Assembly: GCA_002389905.1 (NCBI GenBank)
Contig: DGRE01000022.1
Location: 1 to 64,000, forward strand
DNA from: Hungatella sp. UBA4396
GTDB lineage: Bacteria; Bacillota; Clostridia; Lachnospirales; Lachnospiraceae
Reading direction: 5' to 3'
Length of the DNA stretch: 64,000 bases
Part shown: positions 53,919-62,841 of the stretch, piece after piece
Layout of the letters: every line of letters starts with the position of its first letter
Position numbering within the stretch: position 1 is the stretch's first letter
Program-made: the position numbers and the translations under genes
The notes under the pieces: model-generated
Seen by the model: the letters and a program-made list of their open reading frames with translations, nothing else
Database searches by the model: none
Told to the model about the DNA's origin: nothing

Positions 53919-55547
53919 TTATGCAGTGAATAATGCAATGTCATCCTCAACGGTACCAATGCCTGCGATGCCGAAGGTATCCACAAGAACCTTAGCAACA
54001 TTTGGAGATAAGAATCCTGGTAATGTCGGTCCTAAGTGAATGTTCTTCACGCCTAAGGAAAGCAGTGCCAGAAGCACGATAACTGCCTTCTGCTCATACC
54101 ATGCGATGTTGTAAACAATTGGAAGTTCATTGACATCATTAAGCTCAAATACTTCCTTTAATTTCAATGCGATTACAGCTAAGGAATAGGAATCATTACA
54201 CTGTCCTGCATCCAGAACTCTCGGAATACCACCGATATCGCCAAGGCCCAATTTGTTGTATCTGTACTTTGCACAGCCTGCGGTCAGAATAACGGTATCG
54301 TTTGGAAGCTGTTTTGCAAACTCTGTGTAATAATCTCTGGATTTCATTCTTCCATCGCAGCCAGCCATAACAAAGAATTTCTTAATAGCGCCGGATTTTA
54401 CTGCGTCAACAACCTTATCTGCCAGTGCAAGTACCTGGCTGTGTGCGAAACCGCCTACGATGCTGCCTGTTTCGATCTCATCAGGAGACTGAAGTGTCTT
54501 TGCCAGTTCAATAATAGCGGAGAAATCCTTCTTGCCGTTCTCATCAGCAACGATGTGCGGACATCCTGGGAAGCCTGATGCACCTGTTGTAAAGATTCTG
54601 GTTGCAACTTCCGGAGTCTTTGGAGGAACGATACAGTTGGTTGTGAAGAGGATTGGGCCGTGGAAGGACTCAAACTCGCCAACCTGCATCCACCAGGAGT
54701 TACCGTAGTTTCCTACGAAGTTGTCGTATTTCTTAAATGCCGGATAGTAGTGAGCCGGAAGCATCTCGCCGTGAGTATAAACATCAACTCCGGTTCCCTG
54801 TGTCTGCTCTAAAAGCTGTTCCATATCAGTTAAATCATGGCCGGAAATCAAGATAGCCGGATTCTTTCTAACACCGATGTTTACAGATGTAATCTCCGGA
54901 TTTCCGTAACGGGATGTGTTGGCCTCATCAAGAAGAGCCATGGTCTTTACGCCGTATTCTCCGGTCTTTAAGGTCAGTGCAACCAGATCATCAGCAGAAA
55001 GGCTGTCGTCTAAAGTTGCTGCAAGTCCTTCATACATGAAATCAAAGATAGAAGTGTCTTCCTTGCCAATGTTGTAAGCGTGCTCTGCGTAAGCAGCCAT
55101 TCCCTTAATTCCGTAAATGATCAGTTCTCTTAAAGAACGAACATCTTCGTTTTCTGTGGAAAGAACTCCTACTGTTGCAGCTTTTTCAAGCATGGAAGCC
55201 CTGTCACCTACGGTGAATACTGCTGCATCTTGGTTTTCTGTGTAACCTGTCTTCTTTGCAAGCTCATCTCTTAAACCAAGTACCTTTACAATCTGCTTTT
55301 CAATGGCGTCTGCATCAAAGTTTGCGTTTGTAATTGTGATAAAGATGCTTGTCAATACCTCATGATTGATTTCAGCCAGCTCTGCAACGTTTGCTTTTGT
55401 CTTTACAATAATTTCAGAAATTCCTTTCGTTGCATAAATCAGCAAGTCCTGAAGCTTCGCTACTTCCTCATTCTTACCGCAGACTCCTTTAATGGTACAA
55501 CCTGTGTTTTTTGCTGTTTCCTGACACTGATAGCAAAACATGCTCAT
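53919..55547 (-). CDS. hcp: Hydroxylamine reductase / hybrid-cluster protein
   Basis: A 542-residue prismane protein. The N-terminal cluster cysteines are Cys5, Cys8, Cys17 and Cys23 (C-x2-C-x8-C-x5-C), as in strict anaerobes. The hybrid-cluster ligands lie in ISGHDLTDMEQ, TTNCIVPPK, GFPGCPHIV, GQCNDSYS and related blocks. It reduces hydroxylamine to ammonia in vitro and is widely regarded as an NO reductase or S-nitrosylating enzyme in vivo. GGAGG precedes the ATG. Its promoter carries the same palindrome as the DUF1858-hemerythrin operon, so it is probably induced by the Crp/Fnr protein encoded at 37.8 kb. Confidence 0.95.
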   Translation of the reverse strand: MSMFCYQCQETAKNTGCTIKGVCGKNEEVAKLQDLLIYATKGISEIIVKTKANVAELAEINHEVLTSIFITITNANFDADAIEKQIVKVLGLRDELAKKTGYTENQDAAVFTVGDRASMLEKAATVGVLSTENEDVRSLRELIIYGIKGMAAYAEHAYNIGKEDTSIFDFMYEGLAATLDDSLSADDLVALTLKTGEYGVKTMALLDEANTSRYGNPEITSVNIGVRKNPAILISGHDLTDMEQLLEQTQGTGVDVYTHGEMLPAHYYPAFKKYDNFVGNYGNSWWMQVGEFESFHGPILFTTNCIVPPKTPEVATRIFTTGASGFPGCPHIVADENGKKDFSAIIELAKTLQSPDEIETGSIVGGFAHSQVLALADKVVDAVKSGAIKKFFVMAGCDGRMKSRDYYTEFAKQLPNDTVILTAGCAKYRYNKLGLGDIGGIPRVLDAGQCNDSYSLAVIALKLKEVFELNDVNELPIVYNIAWYEQKAVIVLLALLSLGVKNIHLGPTLPGFLSPNVAKVLVDTFGIAGIGTVEDDIALFTA

Positions 55548-55631
55548 ATTCTATTACCTCCATTGTAAAATTTTATGCATAACACCGGGGCATACCGGTG
55601 CGTGTGCTCGTATTGTCTTTACTTCTTTTAG

Positions 55632-55673
55632 AGGATATCATTTCCTGTCAGTTTTGTCTGTTGTAATAACAAC
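55632..55673 (-). promoter_or_regulatory. hcp promoter with Crp/Fnr-type operator
   Basis: GTTGTAATAACAAC at 55660-55673 is the same palindrome as at 37752-37765. Its centre is about 30 bases upstream of a -10-like TATCCT at 55633-55638 on the minus strand, the class II activation geometry. There is no good -35, which fits activator dependence. Confidence 0.7.
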
Positions 55674-55792
55674 GCATTTGATTTTTTTACAATTTATTTT
55701 AAAATCTTCTTTCTGCCCTTTCCTATGATTCAGGTAACATTCATTTTAAACATATCTCTTCCTGTCCCTTCTATACATATAATATATCGAAA

Positions 55793-56404
55793 TTATTTTA
55801 CAGAAACATAAGGATTCCCTTCTATATAAAACCTCCAGAGAAAATCCTTTGCTTCCTCCGCATAATCAATTCCTACCCGTCTGGATTCTACTATGGAAAG
55901 ACCGTTTGTTTCTCCCTCTTCCACATACAGCCTGCTGCCGCATAAATCTTCGCCATTGAGTTCCTTGTCAATCAGAAAGGCTCTGCACAGCTTTCCCGGC
56001 CCGCTGGTCAGCCCTGTGATCTGTTTTTTACTCAATTCACCGTATGGCTTCTGATACCGGTTATAAGCCATCAAATCCAGCCCTTCCACCGGCTCCAAAG
56101 CACGGATGAGAACCGCCTGGGGAACCCCTTGAGGTCCGGTAACCATATTAAAGCAGTGGTACATGCCATATATGAGATACACATAGGAATGCCCCGGCTC
56201 TCCATACATGATCTCCACCCTGGGCGTTCTCTTCCCGCCATAGGAATGGGCGGCCTTGTCTATAACTCCCATGTATGCCTCTGTTTCCACGATTCCGGCA
56301 CTGACCCTTTTCCCGCCTGTCTCATGGACCAGCACTTTTCCCAACAGCTCTTTGGCAACGGTGATAGAATCTCTATTATAAAAATCCCTGTTTAATGTCT
56401 TCAT
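55793..56404 (-). CDS. DNA-3-methyladenine glycosylase (AAG/MPG family)
   Basis: A 203-residue base-excision repair enzyme. RDFYNRDSITVAKELLGKVLVHE, the catalytic GIVETEAYMG (Glu), the DNA-intercalating HSYVYLIYGMYHCFNMVTG and AVLIRALEPVEG blocks are those of alkyladenine glycosylase. It removes alkylated or deaminated purines from DNA. The length and order match Bacillus YxlJ. No strong ribosome site is seen before the ATG. It is a single gene between hcp and aroE. Confidence 0.92.
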   Translation of the reverse strand: MKTLNRDFYNRDSITVAKELLGKVLVHETGGKRVSAGIVETEAYMGVIDKAAHSYGGKRTPRVEIMYGEPGHSYVYLIYGMYHCFNMVTGPQGVPQAVLIRALEPVEGLDLMAYNRYQKPYGELSKKQITGLTSGPGKLCRAFLIDKELNGEDLCGSRLYVEEGETNGLSIVESRRVGIDYAEEAKDFLWRFYIEGNPYVSVK

Positions 56405-56554
56405 GATTAATGATCAATAGTCCTTTGCATCAATATTTTTCTTAATCATATTACTTCTTGTCCTCTTCTGCAAGGGGCATTTCTCTTTTCTATGGATAAT
56501 TTCATTATACCACAACAGGGCTAAAACAGGGAGTTCTTTTGCAGATTTCAAGGC

Positions 56555-56585
56555 AAAAAAAGAAGCTGCGGATGCCCACAGCCTC
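56555..56585 (-). terminator. Terminator downstream of aroE
   Basis: GAAGCTGCGG (56562-56571) pairs with the CCACAGCCTC arm ending near 56584 through two wobble pairs, followed by seven Ts on the minus strand. It lies about 100 bases past the aroE stop. The rest of the 280-base gap up to the glycosylase shows nothing else. Confidence 0.7.
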
Positions 56586-56686
56586 AAGCCTGTAACTGAT
56601 ATCTGATTCCCGCAAATTTGTCATCAAGCCTTTTTATATTGTTGTGGGAACCCAGTACCTTCTTCGGAATCAAAAATATGGACATA

Positions 56687-57556
56687 TTATTTAAAAAGCA
56701 GCTCCTTTACGCCCTCTACCGGCATATCCAGGCCAGTGAACAGCTTAAATGCCGCCGCTCCCTGCCACACAAGCATTCCCTGTCCGTCAATACACGTGCA
56801 CCCGGCTTCCTTTGCTTCCCTCAGCAGCTTGGTTTCCTTTGGATTGTATACCGCATCCACCACCACAAGACCTGGACGGAACATGGAAACATCCTTTACC
56901 ACGCTCTGGTCTTCCATGGGCTTCATGCCCACAATGGTGGCATTGGCAAACACCTGGCTGGAAGCGATTTCTCTTCTCATAATTTCCATATCTTCAATAT
57001 CATAAACATTGATCACACATTCCGGCTTTTCCTGCCTGATCTTTTCCGCAAGGCGGAGGGTCCGGTCAAAAAATTCATCCTTGATGTTAAAAACAGAGAT
57101 TTCCCTTGCCCCTTCCAAGGCACACTGCACCTGGATGGCTGCCGCCGCACCGCCGCCGCCGCAGACTGTAATCTTGTTTCCGGCAATCTCCACTCCATGA
57201 TCACGAAGGTTGTCCACAAAGCCCTCGCCATCGGTGATGTAGCCCATCAGCTTACCGTCCTGTTCCATAATGGTATTGACTGCGCCGATGATGCGGGCTG
57301 CGGGAGATAATTCATCCATATATTTTGCAGCTTCATTTTTACAGGGCATGGTCACGTTGCAGCCTTTTACATGGAGGGTCTTCATGGCTTCAATCGCCTT
57401 TTCCACTCCATCTACCTTCACATCAAAAGCCAGATAGGCATAATCCAGCCCCAGTTTTTCAAAGCTGTAATTATACATGGCCGGTGAACCGGAATGTCCT
57501 ATGGGAGAACCGATCAGCGCCATTAAACCTGTTTTTCCTGAAATTCTTTTTTCCAT
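56687..57556 (-). CDS. aroE: Shikimate dehydrogenase
   Basis: A 289-residue NADP-dependent enzyme that reduces 3-dehydroshikimate to shikimate. The substrate site is IGSPIGHSGSPAMYN (Ser-x-Ser), the catalytic Lys and Asp are in NVTMPCKNEAAKYMD (Lys74 region) and GAVNT. The nucleotide loop is CGGGGAAAAIQVQCAL. With the shikimate kinase fusion 5 kb away it supplies chorismate. AAAGGAG precedes the ATG. It lies 25 bases after the DUF554 gene and is probably cotranscribed with it. Confidence 0.93.
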   Translation of the reverse strand: MEKRISGKTGLMALIGSPIGHSGSPAMYNYSFEKLGLDYAYLAFDVKVDGVEKAIEAMKTLHVKGCNVTMPCKNEAAKYMDELSPAARIIGAVNTIMEQDGKLMGYITDGEGFVDNLRDHGVEIAGNKITVCGGGGAAAAIQVQCALEGAREISVFNIKDEFFDRTLRLAEKIRQEKPECVINVYDIEDMEIMRREIASSQVFANATIVGMKPMEDQSVVKDVSMFRPGLVVVDAVYNPKETKLLREAKEAGCTCIDGQGMLVWQGAAAFKLFTGLDMPVEGVKELLFK

Positions 57557-57581
57557 TATTTTTCTCCTTTCAACTCTGCTG

Positions 57582-58253
57582 TCACGGCTTCAAAAGAAAC
57601 CACAAAACCGGAATAAATAAAGCCGGCAGCATATTCAGAGATTTGCAGTCCTTGATCTTTAAAATAGAAAGGCCGGAACTGAAAATCAAAAAACCTCCCA
57701 CAAGGGAAATCTCTGTCAATAATTCTTCTGTTAAAAACTGGGACAGGGCTCCGGAAAACAAGTAAATGCTTCCCTGCCACAAAAACAGCACCGCTGCTGC
57801 CAGGGCAATCCCGATGCCATAGGTAGAGGCCAGGACCAGAGAGGTGACAAAATCAAGGGTGGCATTGGTAAAGAGATAGGTGTTATTTCCCCGGAGAGCA
57901 CTTTCCATGGGCCCCAGAATGGACAAGGTCCCAATGCAGAACAAAAGAATGGCAGTAGACAGTCCCTGCCCTAAATTCCCCTTTGAAAAACGCCTGGTAA
58001 GCCTCTCAAACCGCCCCATCAAGTCAGCCATGGTTCCAAGAAAGCTTCCTGCTGCAAGACTGATGATAAATAAGACCGGAAAGCTGCTCTTTGGCATGTT
58101 CTGGACGATTGCATTGACACCTAAGCCGCAGGCAGCAAGTCCCATGGCATTGTATAAGGCATCCTGGTAACGCTCCCCCAGGCCCTTTCTGACACAGGCG
58201 CCGATTCCGCTGCCCGCTAAAATCGCGGCAGTGTTTACAATGGTTCCTATCAT
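57582..58253 (-). CDS. DUF554 family membrane protein
   Basis: A 223-residue inner-membrane protein with about six or seven hydrophobic segments. GTIVNTAAILAGSGIGACVRKGL at the start, GSFLGTMADL and GPMESALRGNNTYLFTNATLDFVTSLVLASTYGIGIAL are the DUF554 (YdfK-like) blocks. The function of the family is not known; transport is assumed. GGGAGGAG precedes the ATG. It is upstream of aroE in one apparent transcript. Confidence 0.9.
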   Translation of the reverse strand: MIGTIVNTAAILAGSGIGACVRKGLGERYQDALYNAMGLAACGLGVNAIVQNMPKSSFPVLFIISLAAGSFLGTMADLMGRFERLTRRFSKGNLGQGLSTAILLFCIGTLSILGPMESALRGNNTYLFTNATLDFVTSLVLASTYGIGIALAAAVLFLWQGSIYLFSGALSQFLTEELLTEISLVGGFLIFSSGLSILKIKDCKSLNMLPALFIPVLWFLLKP

Positions 58254-58419
58254 AATCCTTCTCCTCCCGTAAATCCGGCTGTCCCAAACAGACGCTCTGA
58301 AAAACAGTATACCAGATTTACGTTATTTTGCAAGAAACACAAATCTTTTTGATGTGATGTTTTTCCAGATATGGTATACTGAAACCGTTCAATACCATTC
58401 ATTTGAGGAGAATCAAAAG

Positions 58420-59406
58420 ATGAATAAAGAAAAAATAATCAAAAGCATTAAGACAGCCCTGGCCGCAGTTCTGGCAATTTCCATTGCGGCCAGACTGGGC
58501 TTTCAATATTCCGCTACTGCGGGTATTATTACGGTGCTCAGCATTCAAAATACAAAGAGGGAAACCCTAAGAAGCGCCAGAAACCGGGCCCTGGCATTTT
58601 TATGCGCCCTGGTCCTGGCCGCAGGTGCCTTTCACCTGCTGGGCTTTACTCTCACCGCCTTTGCCGTATACCTTCTGCTGTTTTCCCTTCTCTGCCTCTA
58701 TGCGGACTGGGGAGAGGCAATTGCCATGGACTCGGTTTTAATCACCCATTTTCTTTCTGAACAGTCCATGTCATCATCCCTTATGAGAAATGAAATCGCC
58801 CTTTTCCTCATCGGCACCTCCGTGGGCATTCTGGTCAACATGCACCTGCGCAGAAAAGGAGACGAATTCCAAAGGCTGGCAGATGAGGCGGATAAGCAGG
58901 TCAAAGAGCTGCTGGAAAAAATGGCTGTCTGGCTGCTGCTGGGAGATGAAGAAAAACAGGGTCCCGGCTGCTTACTGCGGCTTCAGAAGAGCCTGGATGC
59001 AGCAAAAACCTGTGCATTAAACAACTACAACAACGACCTTCGCAAAAAGGACTCCTACGAGGTGGATTACATCCAGATGCGCCAGCAGCAAAGCATGGTT
59101 CTTCAGGAGCTTTATGACAATGTCAAAAGCTCTGCCTGCCTTCCCCGTCAAGCCCTTCATACGGCAAAGCTCATAGAAAGCATCGGGCAGAACTATCACA
59201 GAAGCAATACGGCAGAAGGGCTTTTGCAGGAGCTGGACCTTTTATTTCAGGATTTAAAAGGCCATGAGCTTCCTGCCAGCCGGGAGGAGTTTGAGGCAAG
59301 AGCCATTTTATTTTATGTCTTAAAACAGTTGAAAGAGCTTTTAATCATCAAACGGGACTTTGCCCTGACTCATGCAAAGCCAAAGTATCTCATGAGCCCA
59401 AAATAA
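58420..59406 (+). CDS. Aromatic acid exporter family (FUSC-like) membrane protein
   Basis: A 328-residue protein of the Firmicutes aromatic-acid-exporter family (YqjA-like). The N-terminal membrane part (1-150) has paired segments around ARLGFQYSATAGIITVLSIQNTKRETL and the second AIAMDSVLITHFLSEQ. The C-terminal half (about 155-328) is a long cytosolic helical domain. It may export aromatic or other weak acids; the substrate is unproven. The start is ATG 58420 with GAGGAG upstream; the frame extends 22 codons earlier without a site. Its last 37 bases overlap the end of the convergent amidase gene. Confidence 0.83.
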   Translation: MNKEKIIKSIKTALAAVLAISIAARLGFQYSATAGIITVLSIQNTKRETLRSARNRALAFLCALVLAAGAFHLLGFTLTAFAVYLLLFSLLCLYADWGEAIAMDSVLITHFLSEQSMSSSLMRNEIALFLIGTSVGILVNMHLRRKGDEFQRLADEADKQVKELLEKMAVWLLLGDEEKQGPGCLLRLQKSLDAAKTCALNNYNNDLRKKDSYEVDYIQMRQQQSMVLQELYDNVKSSACLPRQALHTAKLIESIGQNYHRSNTAEGLLQELDLLFQDLKGHELPASREEFEARAILFYVLKQLKELLIIKRDFALTHAKPKYLMSPK

Positions 59407-59939
59407 ATGCCGTAAGCAAATCCATAGGGGTTATCCCGCAGCAATTGTGAGTCTATAGGGCTGCTTAAATACCCCAGTTCCACCAGATTGGCAGGCATGT
59501 TTGCATTTCTCAAAACATAGAGAGATGGGTTTTCCCGGATTCCGTTATTTCTCGTCCCAGTGAACCAGTTGACTCCATTCATGATATCTTCTGCCACCCA
59601 CTGGGCCTGGGTTCCGTACTGGTAAATGTAAACTTCTGTCCCATTGATGGCGGGGTTGGGGCTGTAATTGCAGTGGATGCTGATAAAGTAGTCGGCAGGC
59701 CATGCATTTGCCATCCGGACCCTCTCCGCCAGACTGGTGGTGTTATTGGTTCCCAATATCGTATCCGGTGTGGGCCTTGAAACCCGGGCCTCAAATCTGG
59801 GATCGCTGTTGAGTAAGTTCAGTAAATATATCCCTACCTCGTAATTGATTTCTGATTCTGTTAAGCCGTTGGCTTCTGCTCCGCTGTTAAAATATCCGCT
59901 GGGGTTATGTCCCTGATCAATAAATATTCTAATAGGCAT
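59370..59939 (-). CDS. N-acetylmuramoyl-L-alanine amidase (Amidase_3)
   Basis: A 189-residue zinc amidase that cleaves the bond between muramic acid and the peptide in peptidoglycan. The zinc ligands are His11 (IDQGHNPS), Glu28 (GLTESEIN) and His89 (ISIHCN), and the catalytic Glu154 lies in VELGYLS. It lacks a signal peptide and cell-wall binding domains, so it is a bare catalytic domain like some CwlD-type spore-cortex or phage lysis amidases. AAAGGAA precedes the ATG. Its 3' end overlaps the convergent exporter gene by 37 bases. Confidence 0.88.
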   Translation of the reverse strand: MPIRIFIDQGHNPSGYFNSGAEANGLTESEINYEVGIYLLNLLNSDPRFEARVSRPTPDTILGTNNTTSLAERVRMANAWPADYFISIHCNYSPNPAINGTEVYIYQYGTQAQWVAEDIMNGVNWFTGTRNNGIRENPSLYVLRNANMPANLVELGYLSSPIDSQLLRDNPYGFAYGIYFGLMRYFGFA

Positions 59940-60031
59940 ATTCGCATTCCTTTCCTATCCTATTTCACTATATTAAATATATTCATCAGAAAAGGAATTG
60001 CTGCGTGATTTGGCCAATATTTCACATTTAC

Positions 60032-61249
60032 TTATGCCTGCCTGTAGCCGGATAAGAAGTCTCCCAGCTTGTCACAGGCTGTTTTAAGCTGCTTCAGCTC
60101 CGGCAGATAGACGATCCGGAAGTGATCCGGCCTTTCCCAGTGGAAGCCGCCTCCGTGAGTCAAAAGTATCTGCTTCTCCTTTAAAAAGTCCAGAACAAAC
60201 TTCTCATCATCGTAAATGCCGAATTTTTTGATATTGATTTTCGGGAACACATAAAAGGCTGCTTTGGGCCTGACACAAGTGATTCCCGGGATATCATTTA
60301 ATGCCCGGTGAATGTATTCTCTCTGCTCATAGACCCGTCCTCCCGGAACCAGCAGCTTTTTCGTCTCCTCTTCCATATCCAGGGCCGGTCCGATAACTGA
60401 CTGGGCGGGAACATTGGAGCAAAGCCGCATGGAGGACAAGAGATTGATTCCTTCCACATAGCCCTTTGCAAAGGATTTATCACCGCAAAGGCTCATCCAG
60501 CCGCAGCGGTAGCCTGCGATCAAATGGGATTTTGACAGGCCGTTAAAGGTGACTGTCAAAAGGTCGGGAGCCAGGGAGGCGATGGATACGTGTTCCTGTC
60601 CGTCTAATACCAGCCTGTCATAGATTTCATCGGCAAAGATAATCAGTCCATTTTGACGGGCAAGTTCCACAATTTCCTCCAGTATTTCCCTTGGGTAAAG
60701 GGAGCCGGTGGGGTTGTTGGGATTGATGATGACAATTCCCTTTGTCCTGTCTGAAATCTTCTTTTTTATGTCCTGGACATCAGGATACCACTCTGCATTT
60801 TCATCGCACATATAATGGACGGCGGCGCCCCCTGCAAGAGTCACGGATGCAGTCCACAAGGGATAATCCGGTGAGGGAACTAAAATTTCATCTCCGGGAT
60901 TTAAGAGTCCCTGCATGGATAAGGTGATCAGCTCGCTGACTCCGTTTCCCGTGTACACATCATCTTCCGTAACACCCTCGATTCCCTTTTTCCTGCTGTA
61001 TTTGACAATGGCCTGCCTGGCGGATAAAAGGCCCTTTGAATCGGAATATCCTTCTGTGGACGATAAGTTTTCATTCATCCGGTCAAGAAGCTCCTGAGGC
61101 GCCTGAAAACCGAAGGGGGCGGGATTTCCGATGTTTAATTTCAATATATCCATGCCCTGGCTGATCATGCGGTTGGCCTCATCCATGACCGGCCCTCTGA
61201 TGTCGTAGCAAACGTGATCCAATTTACTTGATTTTTCAAAATTCCTCAT
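60032..61249 (-). CDS. alaT: Alanine aminotransferase-like PLP enzyme
   Basis: A 405-residue class I/II aminotransferase of the AlaA/AlaT type that makes alanine from pyruvate and glutamate. LKLNIGNPAPFGFQAP, NPNNPTGSLYP, the ADEIYDRLV Asp and the Schiff-base lysine in FNGLSKSHLIAGYRCGW are visible. The T-box leader upstream has the specifier triplet GCA (alanine), which independently supports this product. GAGG precedes the ATG. It is expressed alone from the leader. Confidence 0.88.
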   Translation of the reverse strand: MRNFEKSSKLDHVCYDIRGPVMDEANRMISQGMDILKLNIGNPAPFGFQAPQELLDRMNENLSSTEGYSDSKGLLSARQAIVKYSRKKGIEGVTEDDVYTGNGVSELITLSMQGLLNPGDEILVPSPDYPLWTASVTLAGGAAVHYMCDENAEWYPDVQDIKKKISDRTKGIVIINPNNPTGSLYPREILEEIVELARQNGLIIFADEIYDRLVLDGQEHVSIASLAPDLLTVTFNGLSKSHLIAGYRCGWMSLCGDKSFAKGYVEGINLLSSMRLCSNVPAQSVIGPALDMEEETKKLLVPGGRVYEQREYIHRALNDIPGITCVRPKAAFYVFPKINIKKFGIYDDEKFVLDFLKEKQILLTHGGGFHWERPDHFRIVYLPELKQLKTACDKLGDFLSGYRQA

Positions 61250-61292
61250 AATTATGTACCTCTTTCCTAAAGTAATAAAATAAGTGAAAATT

Positions 61293-61579
61293 AAAAAAAG
61301 CCCTAAACGTCGAAACGTTTAGGGCGAATATACAATCCGTGTTACCACCTAAATTCAGAGAAATTCTCTGCACTCTCTACGGTACTGACATACCGAGTCC
61401 CTGTAACGTGGGAAATACGTTGAAGCCTACTAAAAAGCCGGATGGTCAAACACCTGCCATTGTTCGGTCCAAAGCTCCGAGACTGCTTCCATATACTGAA
61501 ATAAAGATTCGCACCATCCATCTTCTCTCTGAAATTCTTTGTATATGTACTATTCCTCTTCTTCGCCTTTTCACTATTT
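61293..61579 (-). promoter_or_regulatory. T-box leader with alanine (GCA) specifier, upstream of alaT
   Basis: On the minus strand the leader contains the T-box AGGTGGTAACACGG (61337-61350), followed by a terminator stem GCCCTAAACGT with ACGTTTAGGGC (61300-61310 and 61315-61325) and a T-run. In stem I, CATATAC pairs with GTATATG, and the right side of the internal loop reads GGAAGCAG, placing GCA (61484-61486 in reverse complement) at the specifier position. Uncharged tRNA-Ala should stabilise the antiterminator and turn on alaT. Confidence 0.88.
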
Positions 61580-61585
61580 TGTGTA

Positions 61586-61614
61586 ATGATAGCATAGGTG
61601 TCTTTTATTGTCAA
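61586..61614 (-). promoter_or_regulatory. Promoter of the T-box / alaT transcript
   Basis: On the minus strand -35 TTGACA (61609-61614), 17 bases, -10 TATCAT (61586-61591). Confidence 0.8.
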
Positions 61615-61633
61615 TCAAAAATTCACTGCACAC

Positions 61634-62239
61634 TTACAGGCTCTCCATTCCAGTATCTTTCATAATTTCAACAAAAATATCTGCAATCCTTGGATCAAAC
61701 TGCGTTCCCGCATTGCTTTCAATTTCCTGGATTGCCTCCTCCTTTTCCATGGCCTTCCGGTATACCCGGTCATTGATCATGGCGTCAAAGGAATCGGCCA
61801 CTGCCAGAATGCGGCAGGAAAGAGGAATTTCTTCTCCCTTTAACCCTCTGGGATAGCCTTTTCCATCCCAGCGTTCGTGGTGGGAAAGTATCAGGTCTGA
61901 TATAGCATTCAGTTCCGGAATAGACCGGGCAATCCGGCTGCCGATTTTCGGATGCTCCTTCATCTCATCCCATTCCCCAGGGGTAAGGGCCCCTGGCTTT
62001 TGCAGGATATTCACATGAATGCCAACCTTTCCTATGTCATGTAACAGAGCCAGCAGGGCTATTTCATCCATTTCCCTGGAAGAAAGGCCCAGCCTTTGTC
62101 CGATGGCATGACAGTATTCTCCGAGACGCTTGGAATGTTCTTCCGTTTCACAGCTTTTCTCATAAAGGATGGCGAGCAATGTGTCAATGGTTGCGCTGCG
62201 GCAGCTTTTGCTGTCCCGCGGCAGTTCTTTTTCTTTCAT
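61634..62239 (-). CDS. HD-GYP-type phosphohydrolase
   Basis: A 201-residue cytosolic HD-domain protein. HDIGKVGI carries the metal-binding HD pair, and LSHHERWDGKGYPRGLKGEEIPLSCRILAVADSFDAM is the HD-GYP signature (GYP present). Such domains break down cyclic di-GMP or related dinucleotides. No receiver or sensor domain is fused, so regulation would come from partner proteins. The stop lies only 20 bases from the alaT promoter. Confidence 0.87.
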   Translation of the reverse strand: MKEKELPRDSKSCRSATIDTLLAILYEKSCETEEHSKRLGEYCHAIGQRLGLSSREMDEIALLALLHDIGKVGIHVNILQKPGALTPGEWDEMKEHPKIGSRIARSIPELNAISDLILSHHERWDGKGYPRGLKGEEIPLSCRILAVADSFDAMINDRVYRKAMEKEEAIQEIESNAGTQFDPRIADIFVEIMKDTGMESL

Positions 62240-62442
62240 GAGCTGGCTGTCCTTCCCCTGAAATCCTTTTCTCTATGTATCGCTTGCAATTTCTCTATTA
62301 TATCAATATCATAAATAACTGATTCAATCGTATAAACAATTTAATTATATATAGTTCAACAGGATGTGTCAACACAAATAATAGGTTAAACAGGACATAA
62401 GTTTCCATTATGTGCGGTAAAATAGGGTAAGGTGGTGAGTGT

Positions 62443-62748
62443 ATGATAAATGAACGTTTTGTGGCAAGGCTATCGCAGTTAAGAATGGAAAAGGGTGTTT
62501 CAGCCAGAGATATGAGCTTATCCCTGGGGCAAAGTGCAGGTTATATCAACAATATCGAAAACAAAAACAACCTGCCTTCCATGGCTGCTTTTTTTGATAT
62601 TTGTGAATATTTGAACATTTCACCCAAAGATTTTTTTGACTTTGACTCGCCAAATCCGGAGCTGCTTAATGATATCATCCAGGATTTGCAATGTCTCAGT
62701 AAGGAAAAGATATCCCATCTATCGGCAATTATCAAAGATATGAAATAA
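62443..62748 (+). CDS. XRE family transcriptional regulator
   Basis: A 101-residue protein. Residues 5-60 form a Cro/C1-type helix-turn-helix (RFVARLSQLRMEKGVSARDMSLSLGQ, GYINNIENKNNLPSMAAFFDICEYLNISPKDFF). The short helical tail (LNDIIQDLQCLSKEKISHLSAIIKDM) is probably for dimerisation. GGTGG stands before the ATG. It is monocistronic with its own terminator; targets are unknown. Confidence 0.9.
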   Translation: MINERFVARLSQLRMEKGVSARDMSLSLGQSAGYINNIENKNNLPSMAAFFDICEYLNISPKDFFDFDSPNPELLNDIIQDLQCLSKEKISHLSAIIKDMK

Positions 62749-62759
62749 GGGCAGAAAAA

Positions 62760-62802
62760 AAGGATATCTGAAAAGTCATTTTTCGGCTTTTCAGATATCC
62801 TT
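62760..62802. terminator. Bidirectional terminator between the XRE and MFS genes
   Basis: A perfect 16-bp stem (62760-62775 with 62787-62802) with an A-run before and TTAATCTTTT after. Confidence 0.9.
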
Positions 62803-62841
62803 AATCTTTTAGTTATAAATATGTGTTCATTGCCCCTGGTT

